Shown here in pieces: positions 1-8,836 of a stretch of 64,000 nt of DNA. Source of the DNA: Kosakonia cowanii JCM 10956 = DSM 18146. GTDB taxonomy: Bacteria; Pseudomonadota; Gammaproteobacteria; Enterobacterales; Enterobacteriaceae. The position numbers were made by a program, and so were the translations under genes. The DNA lies in NCBI RefSeq assembly GCF_001975225.1, contig NZ_CP019445.1:2728001-2792000 (forward strand), given 5' to 3'. The notes below the pieces were generated by a model. It saw only the letters and a program-made list of their open reading frames with translations, was not told the origin of the DNA and did no database searches. Every line of letters starts with the position of its first letter. Position 1 is the stretch's first letter.

Positions 1-2
1 TG

Positions 3-455
3 AAGCAGGAGCTGTGGGGGTTGGCGATAATCGCCGTCGGCTTCCTCTTCCTGGCGCGCCGGGTGGTGTTCAGTGTCGACTGGACATTGCTGCTGGTCTT
101 TATCGCCATGTTTATCGACGTCCATCTGCTGACCCAGCTGCCCGCGCTGCACGCGACGCTTGCCAGCACCGGCCAGCTCTCACAGCCGGGCCTATGGCTG
201 ACCGCGATTGGCCTGTCGCAATTTATCAGCAATGTGCCAGCGACCATTTTGCTGCTCAACTATGTGCCGCCCGATACGCTGCTCGCCTGGGCGGTTAACG
301 TCGGTGGTTTTGGCCTGCTGCCGGGATCGCTGGCGAACCTGATCGCCCTGCGTATGGCGAATAATCGTCGCATCTGGTGGCGCTTCCATCTCTACTCCAT
401 GCCGCTGCTGGTGTGGGCTGCGCTGGTGGGATACGGATTACTCTTAGTCATATAG
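3..455 (+). CDS. ybiR: YbiR C-terminal part (ion transporter superfamily), 5' truncated by window edge
   Basis: The reading frame is open from the first bases of the window, so only about the last 150 codons of a longer gene are present. The protein is strongly hydrophobic, with several membrane segments. Stretches such as LTQLPALHATLAS and ISNVPATILLLNYVP fit the ArsB/NhaD-type ion transporter fold, where an SNVPA-like loop is typical of the second half. In E. coli ybiR lies just upstream of ldtB-ybiT, which matches the order here, although a three-gene efflux operon is inserted between them. The substrate is not known. Identification rests on likeness and on position. Confidence 0.75.
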   Translation, partial: KQELWGLAIIAVGFLFLARRVVFSVDWTLLLVFIAMFIDVHLLTQLPALHATLASTGQLSQPGLWLTAIGLSQFISNVPATILLLNYVPPDTLLAWAVNVGGFGLLPGSLANLIALRMANNRRIWWRFHLYSMPLLVWAALVGYGLLLVI

Positions 456-556
456 TGCTGATTTGTCAGTTTATCCTGGCAAATGTATAGCAACCGCCTA
501 AGTTTAGTAAACGGCGCACCCTCGGCGCCGTTACCTGACAGGAACGTTGCGAGATT

Positions 557-1666
557 ATGGCAGAAAAGAGAACTCAACCTGACGACGTTCAGGACGACGA
601 AAAAGAGCAGCAAGACGACAAACCCCGCAAACGCCCCGGAAAGAAGCCGCTGATTATTCTCGGCATTGTCGTCGTAGTGATGGTTGTTGTGGCGCTGGTG
701 TGGTGGTTATTAACCCGCAACCAGGAGACCACCGATGACGCCTTCACCGACGGCGATGCGGTGACCATTGCGCCAAAAGTGGCGGGTTACGTCACCGATC
801 TGCGGGTGAAAGATAACCAGCGGGTGAAAAAGGGCGATCTGCTGGTGGTGATCGATCCGCGCGATGCCACCGCTCAGCGCGATCAGGCGCAGGCCCAGCT
901 TGGGCTGGCGACCGCGCAGCTTCACCAGGCGCAGGCGCAGCTCGCGCTCTCCAAAGTGCAGTACCCGGCGCAGCGGGATGAAGCCCGCGCGCAGGTACTG
1001 AAAGCGAAGGCCGACCTGGCTAACGCCGAAGCCGCTTATAAACGTCAACGCGGTGTCGATCCCCGCGCGACCACCCAACAAAACATTGATACCGCTAATG
1101 CCCAGTTGCGCAGTGCCCAGGCGCAGCTTGCCAGCGCGCAGGCGCAGCTGGAAGTAGCCGAGCAGGTGCAGTTGCAGATCCGCCAGCAGGAGACCAACGT
1201 CGAGGCGCGCGAGCAGCAGGTCGCGCAGGCGAAGGCGCAGCTGGAAACCGCCAATCTTAACCTCTCGTGGACTAACGTCCGCGCGCCGTTCGATGGTTAT
1301 GTCACCAAGCGTAACGTGCAAACCGGTACGCTGGTGCAGGCCGGAAGCGCGCTCTTTTCGCTGGTCTCCCAGGAGGTGTGGGTGACGGCGAACTTTAAAG
1401 AGTCGCAGCTGGAGCGCATGCGTCCGGGTAATAAAGTGACAGTCACCGTCGATGCCTGGCCGGATCTGGAGCTGGAAGGGCATGTCGACAGTATCCAACA
1501 GGGGAGTGGCTCGAAGTTCGCCGCCTTCCCGTCGGAAAACGCCACCGGTAACTTTGTGAAGATTGTTCAGCGCGTGCCGGTAAAGATCGTTATCGATAAG
1601 GGGCTGGACCCGAACAAACCGCTGCCGCTCGGCCTCTCAGTTGAACCGAAGGTTACGCTGGAATGA
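557..1666 (+). CDS. HlyD/EmrA-family periplasmic adaptor of a tripartite efflux pump
   Basis: The protein has 369 residues. A charged cytoplasmic N-terminus (about 1-32) is followed by one membrane anchor (about 33-54), a lipoyl/barrel half beginning near ITIAPKVAGYVTDL, a long Gln/Ala-rich alpha-helical hairpin (about 98-215), and the second barrel half with the RAPFDGYVTKRNVQTGT motif typical of EmrA-type membrane fusion proteins. It should bridge the inner-membrane pump to the outer-membrane channel. Its stop overlaps the start of the next gene by 4 bases, so the two are translationally coupled, and a channel gene follows. No regulator gene lies beside the operon. It is EmrA-like but not at the emrAB locus, so no symbol is given. 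Confidence 0.9.
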   Translation: MAEKRTQPDDVQDDEKEQQDDKPRKRPGKKPLIILGIVVVVMVVVALVWWLLTRNQETTDDAFTDGDAVTIAPKVAGYVTDLRVKDNQRVKKGDLLVVIDPRDATAQRDQAQAQLGLATAQLHQAQAQLALSKVQYPAQRDEARAQVLKAKADLANAEAAYKRQRGVDPRATTQQNIDTANAQLRSAQAQLASAQAQLEVAEQVQLQIRQQETNVEAREQQVAQAKAQLETANLNLSWTNVRAPFDGYVTKRNVQTGTLVQAGSALFSLVSQEVWVTANFKESQLERMRPGNKVTVTVDAWPDLELEGHVDSIQQGSGSKFAAFPSENATGNFVKIVQRVPVKIVIDKGLDPNKPLPLGLSVEPKVTLE

Positions 1667-3234
1667 CCGACCACAGTCATGAAAACTGGCGTCCGGCCAG
1701 TAACCCGTGGGCGGTGGCGTGGGTCGTCACCCTCGCGGTGTTTATGGAGATCCTCGACACCACCATCGTCAACGTGGCGCTGCCGCACGTTGCCGGGTCG
1801 CTCTCCGCCAGTTATGACGAATCCACCTGGGTGCTGACCAGCTACCTGGTGGCGAACGGTATTGTGCTGCCCATCTCGGCATTTCTTAGCCGTACCTTTG
1901 GCCGCAAACAGTTTTTCCTTATCTGCATTGTGATGTTCACCGTCTGCTCCTTCCTGTGCGGTATCGCCACCGAGCTGTGGGAGATCATTCTGTTTCGTAT
2001 TTTGCAGGGCTTCTTCGGCGGCGGCCTGCAACCGACGCAGCAGTCGGTGCTGCTGGACTACTTTAAACCGGAGGATCGCGGCAAAGCCTTTGGTCTCTCC
2101 TCCATCGCCATTATCGTCGCCCCGGTGCTCGGCCCGACGCTGGGCGGCTGGATCACCGATAACTACTCCTGGCGCTGGGTCTTCTTTATCAATATCCCGG
2201 TGGGCATCGTTACGGTGCTGGCGATCTACCAGTTGCTGGAAGATCCGCCGTGGGAGCGTAAATCAAAACAGAAACTCTCCATCGACTGGCCAGGCATTGG
2301 CCTGATCGCCCTCGGTCTTGGCTGCCTGCAGGTGATGCTCGATCGCGGGGAAGATGAGGATTGGTTTAACTCCGACTTCACCCGCATCTTTGCGGTGCTG
2401 ACGGCGGTAGGCATTGTCGGCGCGATCTACTGGCTGATGTATGCCAAAAAGCCGGTGGTGGATCTGCGCTGCATGGCCGATAAAAACTTTACCGTCTCCA
2501 GCCTGTTGATGGCCGGGATGGCGATGATCCTCTATGGCAGCTCGGTGGTGATCCCGCAGCTGGCGCAGCAGGATCTCGGTTACACCGCTACCTGGTCAGG
2601 GCTGGTGCTCTCGCCGGGGGCCATATTGATTGTGTTAACCATTCCGCTGGTGCTGAAGCTGATGCCGGTGGTGCAGACGCGCTGGATCATCGCCTTCGGC
2701 TTCTTCTGCCTGGCGGCCTCCTTCTGGTGGACGCGCTCGCTGACGCCTGATGTCGATTTTGAAACGCTGGTGCTGTTCCGCAGCGCGCAGTCGATTGGTC
2801 TGGGCTTCCTGTTTGTGCCGCTCACCACCATCGCCTTTATCACCATTCCGCGGCAACTCAATGCCGATGCGGCAGCGCTGTTTACCATGTTCCGTAACGT
2901 GGCGGGATCGATCGGCATTTCGCTCTCAACGGCGGCGATCACCGAGCGTTCGCAGGCGCATATGTCGCACCTCTCCGAACACACGTCGCCCTTTAATGAG
3001 CAGTTTCAGCTGGCGCTGCGGTCAATGGCGGAGTCGGTGCGCAACTTTACCAGTCTGGCGGGCGATCCCTTCTCTAACGCCACCGGACAGATGTACAAAG
3101 CGATGGTCGCCCAGTCGCGCATTCTGGCCTACATCGATGTCTTTACCATCCTCAGTGTGGTGGCGGTTCTGTTGATCCCATTTTGTCTATTGCTTTCGCC
3201 GATCAAGAGCGAAGGCAGCGCAGGAGCACATTAA
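1663..3234 (+). CDS. DHA2-family (EmrB-like) MFS drug efflux transporter
   Basis: The protein has 523 residues, the length expected of a 14-helix drug:H+ antiporter (DHA2). The helix 1 motif LDTTIVNVALP is present near residue 30. Motif A is represented by SRTFGRKQ after helix 2, and the antiporter motif C region reads VLGPTLGGWITDNYSWRW. It is predicted to pump amphipathic toxic compounds through the adaptor encoded upstream and the channel encoded downstream. The start overlaps the adaptor stop (ATGA), and the outer-membrane gene begins 1 base after its stop, so all three genes form one operon. Substrates cannot be read from the sequence. Confidence 0.92.
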   Translation: MTDHSHENWRPASNPWAVAWVVTLAVFMEILDTTIVNVALPHVAGSLSASYDESTWVLTSYLVANGIVLPISAFLSRTFGRKQFFLICIVMFTVCSFLCGIATELWEIILFRILQGFFGGGLQPTQQSVLLDYFKPEDRGKAFGLSSIAIIVAPVLGPTLGGWITDNYSWRWVFFINIPVGIVTVLAIYQLLEDPPWERKSKQKLSIDWPGIGLIALGLGCLQVMLDRGEDEDWFNSDFTRIFAVLTAVGIVGAIYWLMYAKKPVVDLRCMADKNFTVSSLLMAGMAMILYGSSVVIPQLAQQDLGYTATWSGLVLSPGAILIVLTIPLVLKLMPVVQTRWIIAFGFFCLAASFWWTRSLTPDVDFETLVLFRSAQSIGLGFLFVPLTTIAFITIPRQLNADAAALFTMFRNVAGSIGISLSTAAITERSQAHMSHLSEHTSPFNEQFQLALRSMAESVRNFTSLAGDPFSNATGQMYKAMVAQSRILAYIDVFTILSVVAVLLIPFCLLLSPIKSEGSAGAH

Positions 3235-3235
3235 T

Positions 3236-4759
3236 ATGGCATGGCGTCATTTTCCCGTTACCTTTCTATCACTGTGCCTTGCCGGGTGCGCGGTCGGGCC
3301 AGATTACCAGCCCGCGCAGCCGCAAACCCCGGCGCGCTGGAACGATCCGGGTGATGCGTCGGTAAAATCCCGGGCGACGCCGCAGGCGGTCAACCCGCGC
3401 TGGTGGACGACCTTTAACTCGCCGCAGCTTAACAGCCTGATTGAACGGGCGATTGCCGGGAATCTATCCCTGCAACAGACGGTGCTGCGCATTGCCGGTG
3501 CCCGTGAGCAGATCAACCAGGCGGGCGGCGCGTTTCTGCCAGCGGTGAATGGCTCGCTACAGGCGACGCGGCAGCAGCTGGGGCTGGAAGGGGAGCTGAA
3601 ATCCCATGATGTCTACGGCCAGTTGCAGAATGCCGACCCGGCGGTCAGCGGCGCGCTGGGTGCCTTAACCCAGCCGGTCAATCTCTACCAGGGCAGCTTT
3701 GATGCCCAGTGGGAGCTGGATTTGTGGGGCAAAGTGCGCCGTCAGGTCGAGGCCACCACCGCCCAGCAGCAGCAGGCGATTGAGCAGCGCAACGATGCGC
3801 TGGTGTCGCTGGAAGCGGAAGTGGCGCGCGCCTGGCTGCAACTGCGCGGCGCGCAGAGCATCATCGCCTCACTGAATACGCAGATTCAGAGTGCGCAGGA
3901 GACATTCACCCTGACGCAAAACCGCCAGCAGGGCGGGCTATCGCCGCAGCTGGATGTGGAGAATGCCCGCGCCCAGGCAGCGAACCTCGAAGCGCAGCTG
4001 CCGCAGTACCAGGCACAGGAGCGCCAGGCGATGAATGCGCTGGCGGTGCTGCTCGGCAAAACGCCGGGCGCGCTGGATAGCGAACTGCGCGGCACGCAGC
4101 CGCTCCCGGCCTTGCCGGACGTGGTGCCAACCGGCATTCCTTCCACCTTAGCGCGCCGTCGCCCGGACGTGCGCGAAGCGGAAGCGACGCTGCATGCGGC
4201 GACCGCGCAAATCGGCGTCTCCGTCGCGCAGCTCTTCCCGAGCTTGACGCTTAGCGGCCAGTTTGGTCTGCGCAATAGCGAAACCAACTGGCTGACGGAC
4301 TGGAGCAGCCACTTCTACAGCTTTGGCCCGCAGGTCTCAATCCCTATTTTCCAGGGCGGACGGTTGGTGTCGAGCGTCAAGCTGGCGCGCGCGCAGCAGG
4401 GTGCCGCGGTGCTCAACTATCGCCAGACGGTGCTCAGCGCGCTGAACGATGTCGAGAATGCGCTGGTCAGCTACCGTGCCGATCAGCAGCGTGAAGCGAG
4501 CCTCGATAAGACGCTGGAAGCGTTGCAGAACGCCTTTTCGCTTGCCAGCGACAGTTACCGCAAAGGGATTGCCAGCTTCCTCGATGTGCTCGACGCCCAG
4601 CGCCAGCTGGCGCAGGCGAGCCAGCAGCGCGAGCAGGCGCGGGTGCAGAGCAGCCTCGATCTCGTCGCGCTCTACAAAGCCCTCGGCGGCGGCTGGGAGC
4701 CGTACCAGAACGTGCAACTGCCTGATTACAAAGTCTTTGGCGACGCGCCGCGCGGATAA
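3236..4759 (+). CDS. Outer-membrane efflux lipoprotein (NodT/OprM family)
   Basis: The protein has 507 residues. Its signal peptide ends in the lipobox LAGC, with the acylated cysteine at residue 18 and Ala at +2, which directs the protein to the outer membrane. The sequence that follows, AVGPDYQPAQPQ, is the usual N-terminus of NodT-type channels. Two OEP repeats follow; the second half carries the RRPDVREAE and FPSLTLSGQFG motifs. This is the exit duct of the tripartite pump. An AGGAG ribosome site lies about 9 bases upstream, inside the end of the pump gene. A trimeric TolC-like barrel plus tunnel is expected from the family. Confidence 0.9.
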   Translation: MAWRHFPVTFLSLCLAGCAVGPDYQPAQPQTPARWNDPGDASVKSRATPQAVNPRWWTTFNSPQLNSLIERAIAGNLSLQQTVLRIAGAREQINQAGGAFLPAVNGSLQATRQQLGLEGELKSHDVYGQLQNADPAVSGALGALTQPVNLYQGSFDAQWELDLWGKVRRQVEATTAQQQQAIEQRNDALVSLEAEVARAWLQLRGAQSIIASLNTQIQSAQETFTLTQNRQQGGLSPQLDVENARAQAANLEAQLPQYQAQERQAMNALAVLLGKTPGALDSELRGTQPLPALPDVVPTGIPSTLARRRPDVREAEATLHAATAQIGVSVAQLFPSLTLSGQFGLRNSETNWLTDWSSHFYSFGPQVSIPIFQGGRLVSSVKLARAQQGAAVLNYRQTVLSALNDVENALVSYRADQQREASLDKTLEALQNAFSLASDSYRKGIASFLDVLDAQRQLAQASQQREQARVQSSLDLVALYKALGGGWEPYQNVQLPDYKVFGDAPRG

Positions 4760-4859
4760 TCAGAGGATTGGGCAAGAAACAGGCAGGATCCCCACATTCG
4801 CCGCGCAGGTACGGAGCGTATAACTGATTGCGTCAAACAACCGATGAGGAGACGCTACC

Positions 4860-5900
4860 ATGCGCTACAAAAAACTGGGCAATACCGGACTGTTTGTTTC
4901 TGAACTCTGCCTCGGCACCATGACCTTCGGCGGTCAGGAGGATATGTGGGGCAAAATCGGCCAGCTACAGCAGGCACAGGCTGAAGAGCTGGTCGGCCGC
5001 GCTCTCGATGCCGGGATCAACTTTATTGATACCGCTGATGTTTACTCCGGTGGACGTTCGGAAGAGATCACCGGGCAGGCGTTAAAAAACCTGAAGGTGC
5101 CGCGTGAGAACGTGGTAGTGGCCACCAAAGTCTTCGGCGAAACCGGCACCGCAGGCGTCAATTCGCGCGGCAGTTCGCGCTTTCACATTATTCAGAGCGT
5201 GAAAGCGAGCCTCAAGCGCCTGCAACTCGATCATATCGATCTCTACCAGCTGCACGGGTTTGATCCGGCGACGCCGATGGAGGAGACGCTTTACGCCCTC
5301 GATACGCTGGTGCAGCACGGGCATGTGCGTTATATCGGCGTCTCCAACTGGGCGGCGTGGCAGATTGCCAAAGCGCTGGGCATCTCTGAGCGCCTGGGCC
5401 TCGCGCGTTTTGCTTCGCTACAGGCTTATTACACCATTGCTGGGCGCGATCTGGAGCGCGAGCTGGTGCCGATGATGCAGAGCGAAAATGTCGGGCTGAT
5501 GGTCTGGAGCCCGCTGGCAGGCGGCCTGCTGAGCGGCAAATATAGCCGCGACGGCAAAGCCGAAGCGGGCGGTCGCCGGGTGGAGTTTGACTTCCCGCCG
5601 GTGAATAAAGATCGCGCCTTCGACTGCGTGGATGTGATGCGAACTATCGCCGACAGCAAAGGCGTTAGCGTGGCGCAAATCGCGCTGGCTTGGCTGCTGC
5701 ATCAGCAGGCGGTGACCAGCGTGATTATCGGCGCGAAACGCCCGGAACAGCTGGATGATAACCTCGCCGCAACCACCGTGCAGTTGAGCGACGAGGAGCT
5801 TAAACAGCTTGATGCCGTCAGCGCGCTGCCAGGCGAATACCCCGGCTGGATGCTGGAGCGTCAGGGCGAGTATCGCCGTAATCAACTGAATCAGCAGTAA
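4860..5900 (+). CDS. Aldo/keto reductase
   Basis: The protein has 346 residues and forms a single (beta/alpha)8 barrel. The AKR catalytic tetrad can be placed: Asp57, Tyr62 (DTADVYSGG), Lys90 (VVATKVFGE) and His132 (DLYQLHGFD). An NADPH-binding C-terminal part contains SVIIGAKRPEQLDDN. The sequence resembles the YajO/Tas branch, which reduces aldehydes and ketones; the physiological substrate is unknown. A GAGGAG ribosome site lies 9 bases before the ATG. The gene stands alone, 100 bp downstream of the efflux operon, and is followed by a hairpin with a UUCG loop that probably ends transcription. Confidence 0.88.
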   Translation: MRYKKLGNTGLFVSELCLGTMTFGGQEDMWGKIGQLQQAQAEELVGRALDAGINFIDTADVYSGGRSEEITGQALKNLKVPRENVVVATKVFGETGTAGVNSRGSSRFHIIQSVKASLKRLQLDHIDLYQLHGFDPATPMEETLYALDTLVQHGHVRYIGVSNWAAWQIAKALGISERLGLARFASLQAYYTIAGRDLERELVPMMQSENVGLMVWSPLAGGLLSGKYSRDGKAEAGGRRVEFDFPPVNKDRAFDCVDVMRTIADSKGVSVAQIALAWLLHQQAVTSVIIGAKRPEQLDDNLAATTVQLSDEELKQLDAVSALPGEYPGWMLERQGEYRRNQLNQQ

Positions 5901-5920
5901 TTTCCCTTCAAGCATAAATC

Positions 5921-5956
5921 ACAGGCCAGTGTAGCGTTCGCGCTATCCGGCCTGTT
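5921..5956 (+). terminator. Hairpin with UUCG tetraloop after the aldo/keto reductase
   Basis: ACAGGCC pairs with GGCCTGT, and inside it TAGCG pairs with CGCTA around a TTCG loop. There is no clear T-run, so this may be a mRNA-stabilising or weak intrinsic terminator hairpin. Confidence 0.45.
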
Positions 5957-6029
5957 GCCTCTTCCACCCTTCATCTTCCCCGTTTCGCACAATTCTTTCG
6001 AAAAGCGTCACAAAACCGCGTTTCTCTCT

Positions 6030-6058
6030 TTGCCTGTTTTTTCGCCATTCGCTATATG
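6030..6058 (+). promoter_or_regulatory. Candidate sigma-70 promoter of the beta-glucoside operon
   Basis: TTGCCT at 6030-6035 and TATATG at 6053-6058 are separated by 17 bp, each matching four of six consensus bases. The -10 overlaps the first palindromic operator, which fits repression by steric block. Confidence 0.45.
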
Positions 6059-6088
6059 ACTAGTCATATACACGAAATGACTAGTCAT
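6053..6088 (+). promoter_or_regulatory. Twin palindromic operator, probably for the GntR regulator of this operon
   Basis: The perfect 12-bp palindrome ATGACTAGTCAT occurs at 6056-6067 and again at 6077-6088, 21 bp apart (two helical turns). The first copy extends to an 18-bp perfect palindrome at 6053-6070. The pair sits between the promoter and the ribosome site of the GH1 gene. The third gene of the operon encodes a GntR/UTRA repressor, the natural candidate to bind it. Confidence 0.75.
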
Positions 6089-6100
6089 GGAGAAAGCGCA

Positions 6101-7477
6101 ATGAGCAGAACATTACCGACCGGTTTTTTATGGGGCAACTCTGTCTCCAGCATGCAGACCGAAGGGGCGTGGAATGAGGGCGGAAAAGGGATGTCGGTCT
6201 ACGATATCCGCGAGGCCAGCGAATTTGCCTCCGACTGGAAAGTCGCCACCGACTCCTATCACCGTTACGAGGAAGATTTCGACCTGATGCAGGATCTGGG
6301 CATGAACTGCTACCGCTTTCAGATCGCCTGGAGCCGCGTCTGCCCTGAGGGCGATGGTGAATTCAATCAGGAGGGCATCGATTTTTACGCGCGCTTTATT
6401 GATGGTCTGCTGGCGCGCGGCATTGAGCCGATGGTCTGCCTCTACCATTTCGATATGCCGCTGGCGCTGGCGGAAAAGTATAACGGTTTTGTCGATCGCC
6501 ACGTGCTGGACGCCTTTGTGCGCTACGGCCAGAAGATGATCGACTGCTTCGGCAGCAAGGTGAAGTACTGGCTCACCTTCAACGAGCAGAATATCTACCA
6601 TATGCCCGGCGCGTTTCAGGTTGGCGGCTATATGCAGGGCGAGAAAACCCTGCGTGAGCTTTACCAGATCCAGCACCACGTGATGATGGCGCACGTGCTG
6701 CTGACGCACTATCTGCACGATACCCAGCCCGGCAAACTGATGGGCGGCATGCTGGCGCACCAGTTGATCTACCCGGCTACCTGCAAACCGCGCGATATCT
6801 TCTGTGCCATGCAGTATGACGAATTCCTCAATCAGAACCTGCTGCGCGTCTACGCCGGGCAGGGTTACAGCCCGGCGGTGATGGCGGTGGTGGAAAAAGA
6901 GGGCTTCGGCGATATCTACCGTGATGAGGATTTGGCGCAGATTGCGCGCGTTAAAAACGACTTTATGGCCTTTAGCTACTACGCCAGCAAAACGCTGGAT
7001 AGTGACGCCATTGGCACGGATACGCCGGTCAACTACTACCTGCACGAAGGCGACAAGCCTAACCCTTACCTTGAAGCGACGGAGTGGGGCTGGCAGATCG
7101 ATCCGCTCGGTTTTCGCGCCATCATTACCCGCTACTACAACGACTGGCGGCTGCCGGTCTTCCCGATTGAGAACGGCATCGGTGTGATTGAGGAGTGGGA
7201 CGGCGTCAACCCGATTGATGATGAGTACCGTATTGCCTATCACCGCGATCACCTGCAGGCGATGCAGGATGCGATGTTTGAAGATGGCGCGCAGGTGATT
7301 GGCTATCTCGGCTGGGGGCTTATCGACATTCTCAGTTCCCAGGGCGATATGCGTAAACGCTACGGCGTGGTCTACGTCAACCGCGATAACCACGACCTGA
7401 AAGATATGCGACGCGTACCGAAAAAGAGCTACCGCTGGCTGCAACGGGTGATCCGTAGCAACGGGCGTGACATGTAA
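6101..7477 (+). CDS. GH1 6-phospho-beta-glucosidase
   Basis: The protein has 458 residues from the ATG at 6101, chosen because GGAGAA lies 7 bases upstream; an in-frame ATG at 6056 falls inside the operator. GH1 signatures are clear: acid/base Glu162 in TFNEQN, nucleophile Glu357 in FPIENGIG, and the N-terminal FLWGNSVSSMQTEGAW. The C-terminal loop SQGDMRKRYGVVYVN keeps the Lys and Tyr that hold the 6-phosphate in phospho-beta-glucosidases. It should split phosphorylated beta-glucosides in the cytoplasm after PTS uptake. It heads an operon with an EIIC permease and a GntR regulator. The exact sugar is not known. Confidence 0.9.
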   Translation: MSRTLPTGFLWGNSVSSMQTEGAWNEGGKGMSVYDIREASEFASDWKVATDSYHRYEEDFDLMQDLGMNCYRFQIAWSRVCPEGDGEFNQEGIDFYARFIDGLLARGIEPMVCLYHFDMPLALAEKYNGFVDRHVLDAFVRYGQKMIDCFGSKVKYWLTFNEQNIYHMPGAFQVGGYMQGEKTLRELYQIQHHVMMAHVLLTHYLHDTQPGKLMGGMLAHQLIYPATCKPRDIFCAMQYDEFLNQNLLRVYAGQGYSPAVMAVVEKEGFGDIYRDEDLAQIARVKNDFMAFSYYASKTLDSDAIGTDTPVNYYLHEGDKPNPYLEATEWGWQIDPLGFRAIITRYYNDWRLPVFPIENGIGVIEEWDGVNPIDDEYRIAYHRDHLQAMQDAMFEDGAQVIGYLGWGLIDILSSQGDMRKRYGVVYVNRDNHDLKDMRRVPKKSYRWLQRVIRSNGRDM

Positions 7478-7500
7478 CGCAGTGATAAGAGGGCAGCGCA

Positions 7501-8820
7501 ATGTCTGAGACAAAAATCACGCCGAAAATGCAGTTATTCGTCGATAAGTTCGTGGAGTTCTCCGCCCGCCTGGCAAACCAGGTGCATCTGCGATCCCTGC
7601 GCGACGCGTTCGCGGCGGTGATGCCGATATTCATCCTTGCCGGGCTGGCGGTGTTGATCAATAACGTCATTTTCCCCTGGGTGCTGGAGGGCGAGACGCT
7701 GGCACGCTTTAAGGTGTGGGGCGAAGCGGTCATTAACGGCACGCTGAATATCGCGGCTCTGTTGATTGCGCCAATGACCGCCTGGTCGCTGGCGCGCAAT
7801 AAGAACTTCGGGAACCCGGTCTCAGCGGTAGTCATTGCGATTGCCAGTTTTATCATCATGATGCCAATGCAGCTGGACGTGGTGCCGGTGGGGAGTAAAA
7901 CGACGGTGAGCGTCGTGCAGATGCTGTCGTTTGCCAATATCGGCACCACCGGCATCTTTGCCGGGGTGATTATCGGCCTGCTCTCGACGGAGCTGTTTAT
8001 CCGCGTTGCCAGCGTGAAGCGCTTCTCCATTTCTCTCGGCGACAATGTGCCGTCGGCGGTGGGGCAATCCTTCTCGGCGCTGATCCCGACGATCATTACC
8101 CTGTCGCTCTTCGCGATGGTGGCGGCACTGCTGGCGAACCTGCTGCATACGGATTTGATCCATCTCATCACCACCCTGATTCAGCAGCCGCTGCGCCAGA
8201 TCAACACCAGCCTGCCGGGCACGCTGTTTATCTACAGCTTCGGCAATTTCCTCTTTACGCTCGGTATTCACCAGACGGTGGTCAACGGCGTGATCCTCGA
8301 ACCGCTACTGCTGATTAACACCAATGAGAATATGCTCGCCTTTGCCAACGGCCAGCCGATCCCGCATATCATCAACAGTATTTTTGTTCCGACCTTTGGC
8401 ATGATTGGCGGGACTGGCAGCACGCTCTCGCTGCTGATCGCTATCTTTATCTTCGCAAAGCAGCAGTCGGCAAAGCAGGTGGCGCGGCTGGCCATTTCGC
8501 CGGGGCTGTTTAATATCAATGAACCGGTGATTTTCGGCCTGCCGATTGTCTTTAACCTGCCGCTGATGATCCCCTTTGTGCTGCTGCCGGCGCTGGGTAT
8601 CTGGTTTGCCTGGTTTTGCACCACGATGGGTTGGATGGCGCGCTGCGTGGTAATGATCCCGTGGACTACCCCGCCAATTTTAAGCGCCTGGCTGGCGACG
8701 GCGGGCGACTGGCGGGCGGTGGTGGTTCAGTTGATAATCATCATCTTTGGTGTATTCTTCTACCTGCCTTTCCTCAAAATTGCCGAGAGAGTGGCCTTAA
8801 GAAACAATGGGATAGACTAA
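7501..8820 (+). CDS. PTS EIIC permease, lactose/cellobiose (CelB/ChbC) family
   Basis: The protein has 439 residues and about ten hydrophobic segments, and aligns over its whole length with EIIC proteins of the cellobiose/lactose class. The substrate-pocket motif NINEPVIFGLPIVFN is present near residue 340. It would import and phosphorylate a beta-glucoside, feeding the GH1 enzyme encoded 23 bp upstream. GAGGG precedes the ATG. No EIIA or EIIB gene accompanies it here, so phosphate must come from EIIA/EIIB proteins encoded elsewhere, for example a chb-type system. Confidence 0.9.
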   Translation: MSETKITPKMQLFVDKFVEFSARLANQVHLRSLRDAFAAVMPIFILAGLAVLINNVIFPWVLEGETLARFKVWGEAVINGTLNIAALLIAPMTAWSLARNKNFGNPVSAVVIAIASFIIMMPMQLDVVPVGSKTTVSVVQMLSFANIGTTGIFAGVIIGLLSTELFIRVASVKRFSISLGDNVPSAVGQSFSALIPTIITLSLFAMVAALLANLLHTDLIHLITTLIQQPLRQINTSLPGTLFIYSFGNFLFTLGIHQTVVNGVILEPLLLINTNENMLAFANGQPIPHIINSIFVPTFGMIGGTGSTLSLLIAIFIFAKQQSAKQVARLAISPGLFNINEPVIFGLPIVFNLPLMIPFVLLPALGIWFAWFCTTMGWMARCVVMIPWTTPPILSAWLATAGDWRAVVVQLIIIIFGVFFYLPFLKIAERVALRNNGID

Positions 8821-8836
8821 ATTACCGGGACGGGTC

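Noticed and set aside
6128..7513. Long minus-strand open frame (461 codons) over the GH1 gene
   Set aside because: It is the antisense shadow of a gene with full GH1 catalytic motifs; the product has no recognisable domain and no ribosome site.
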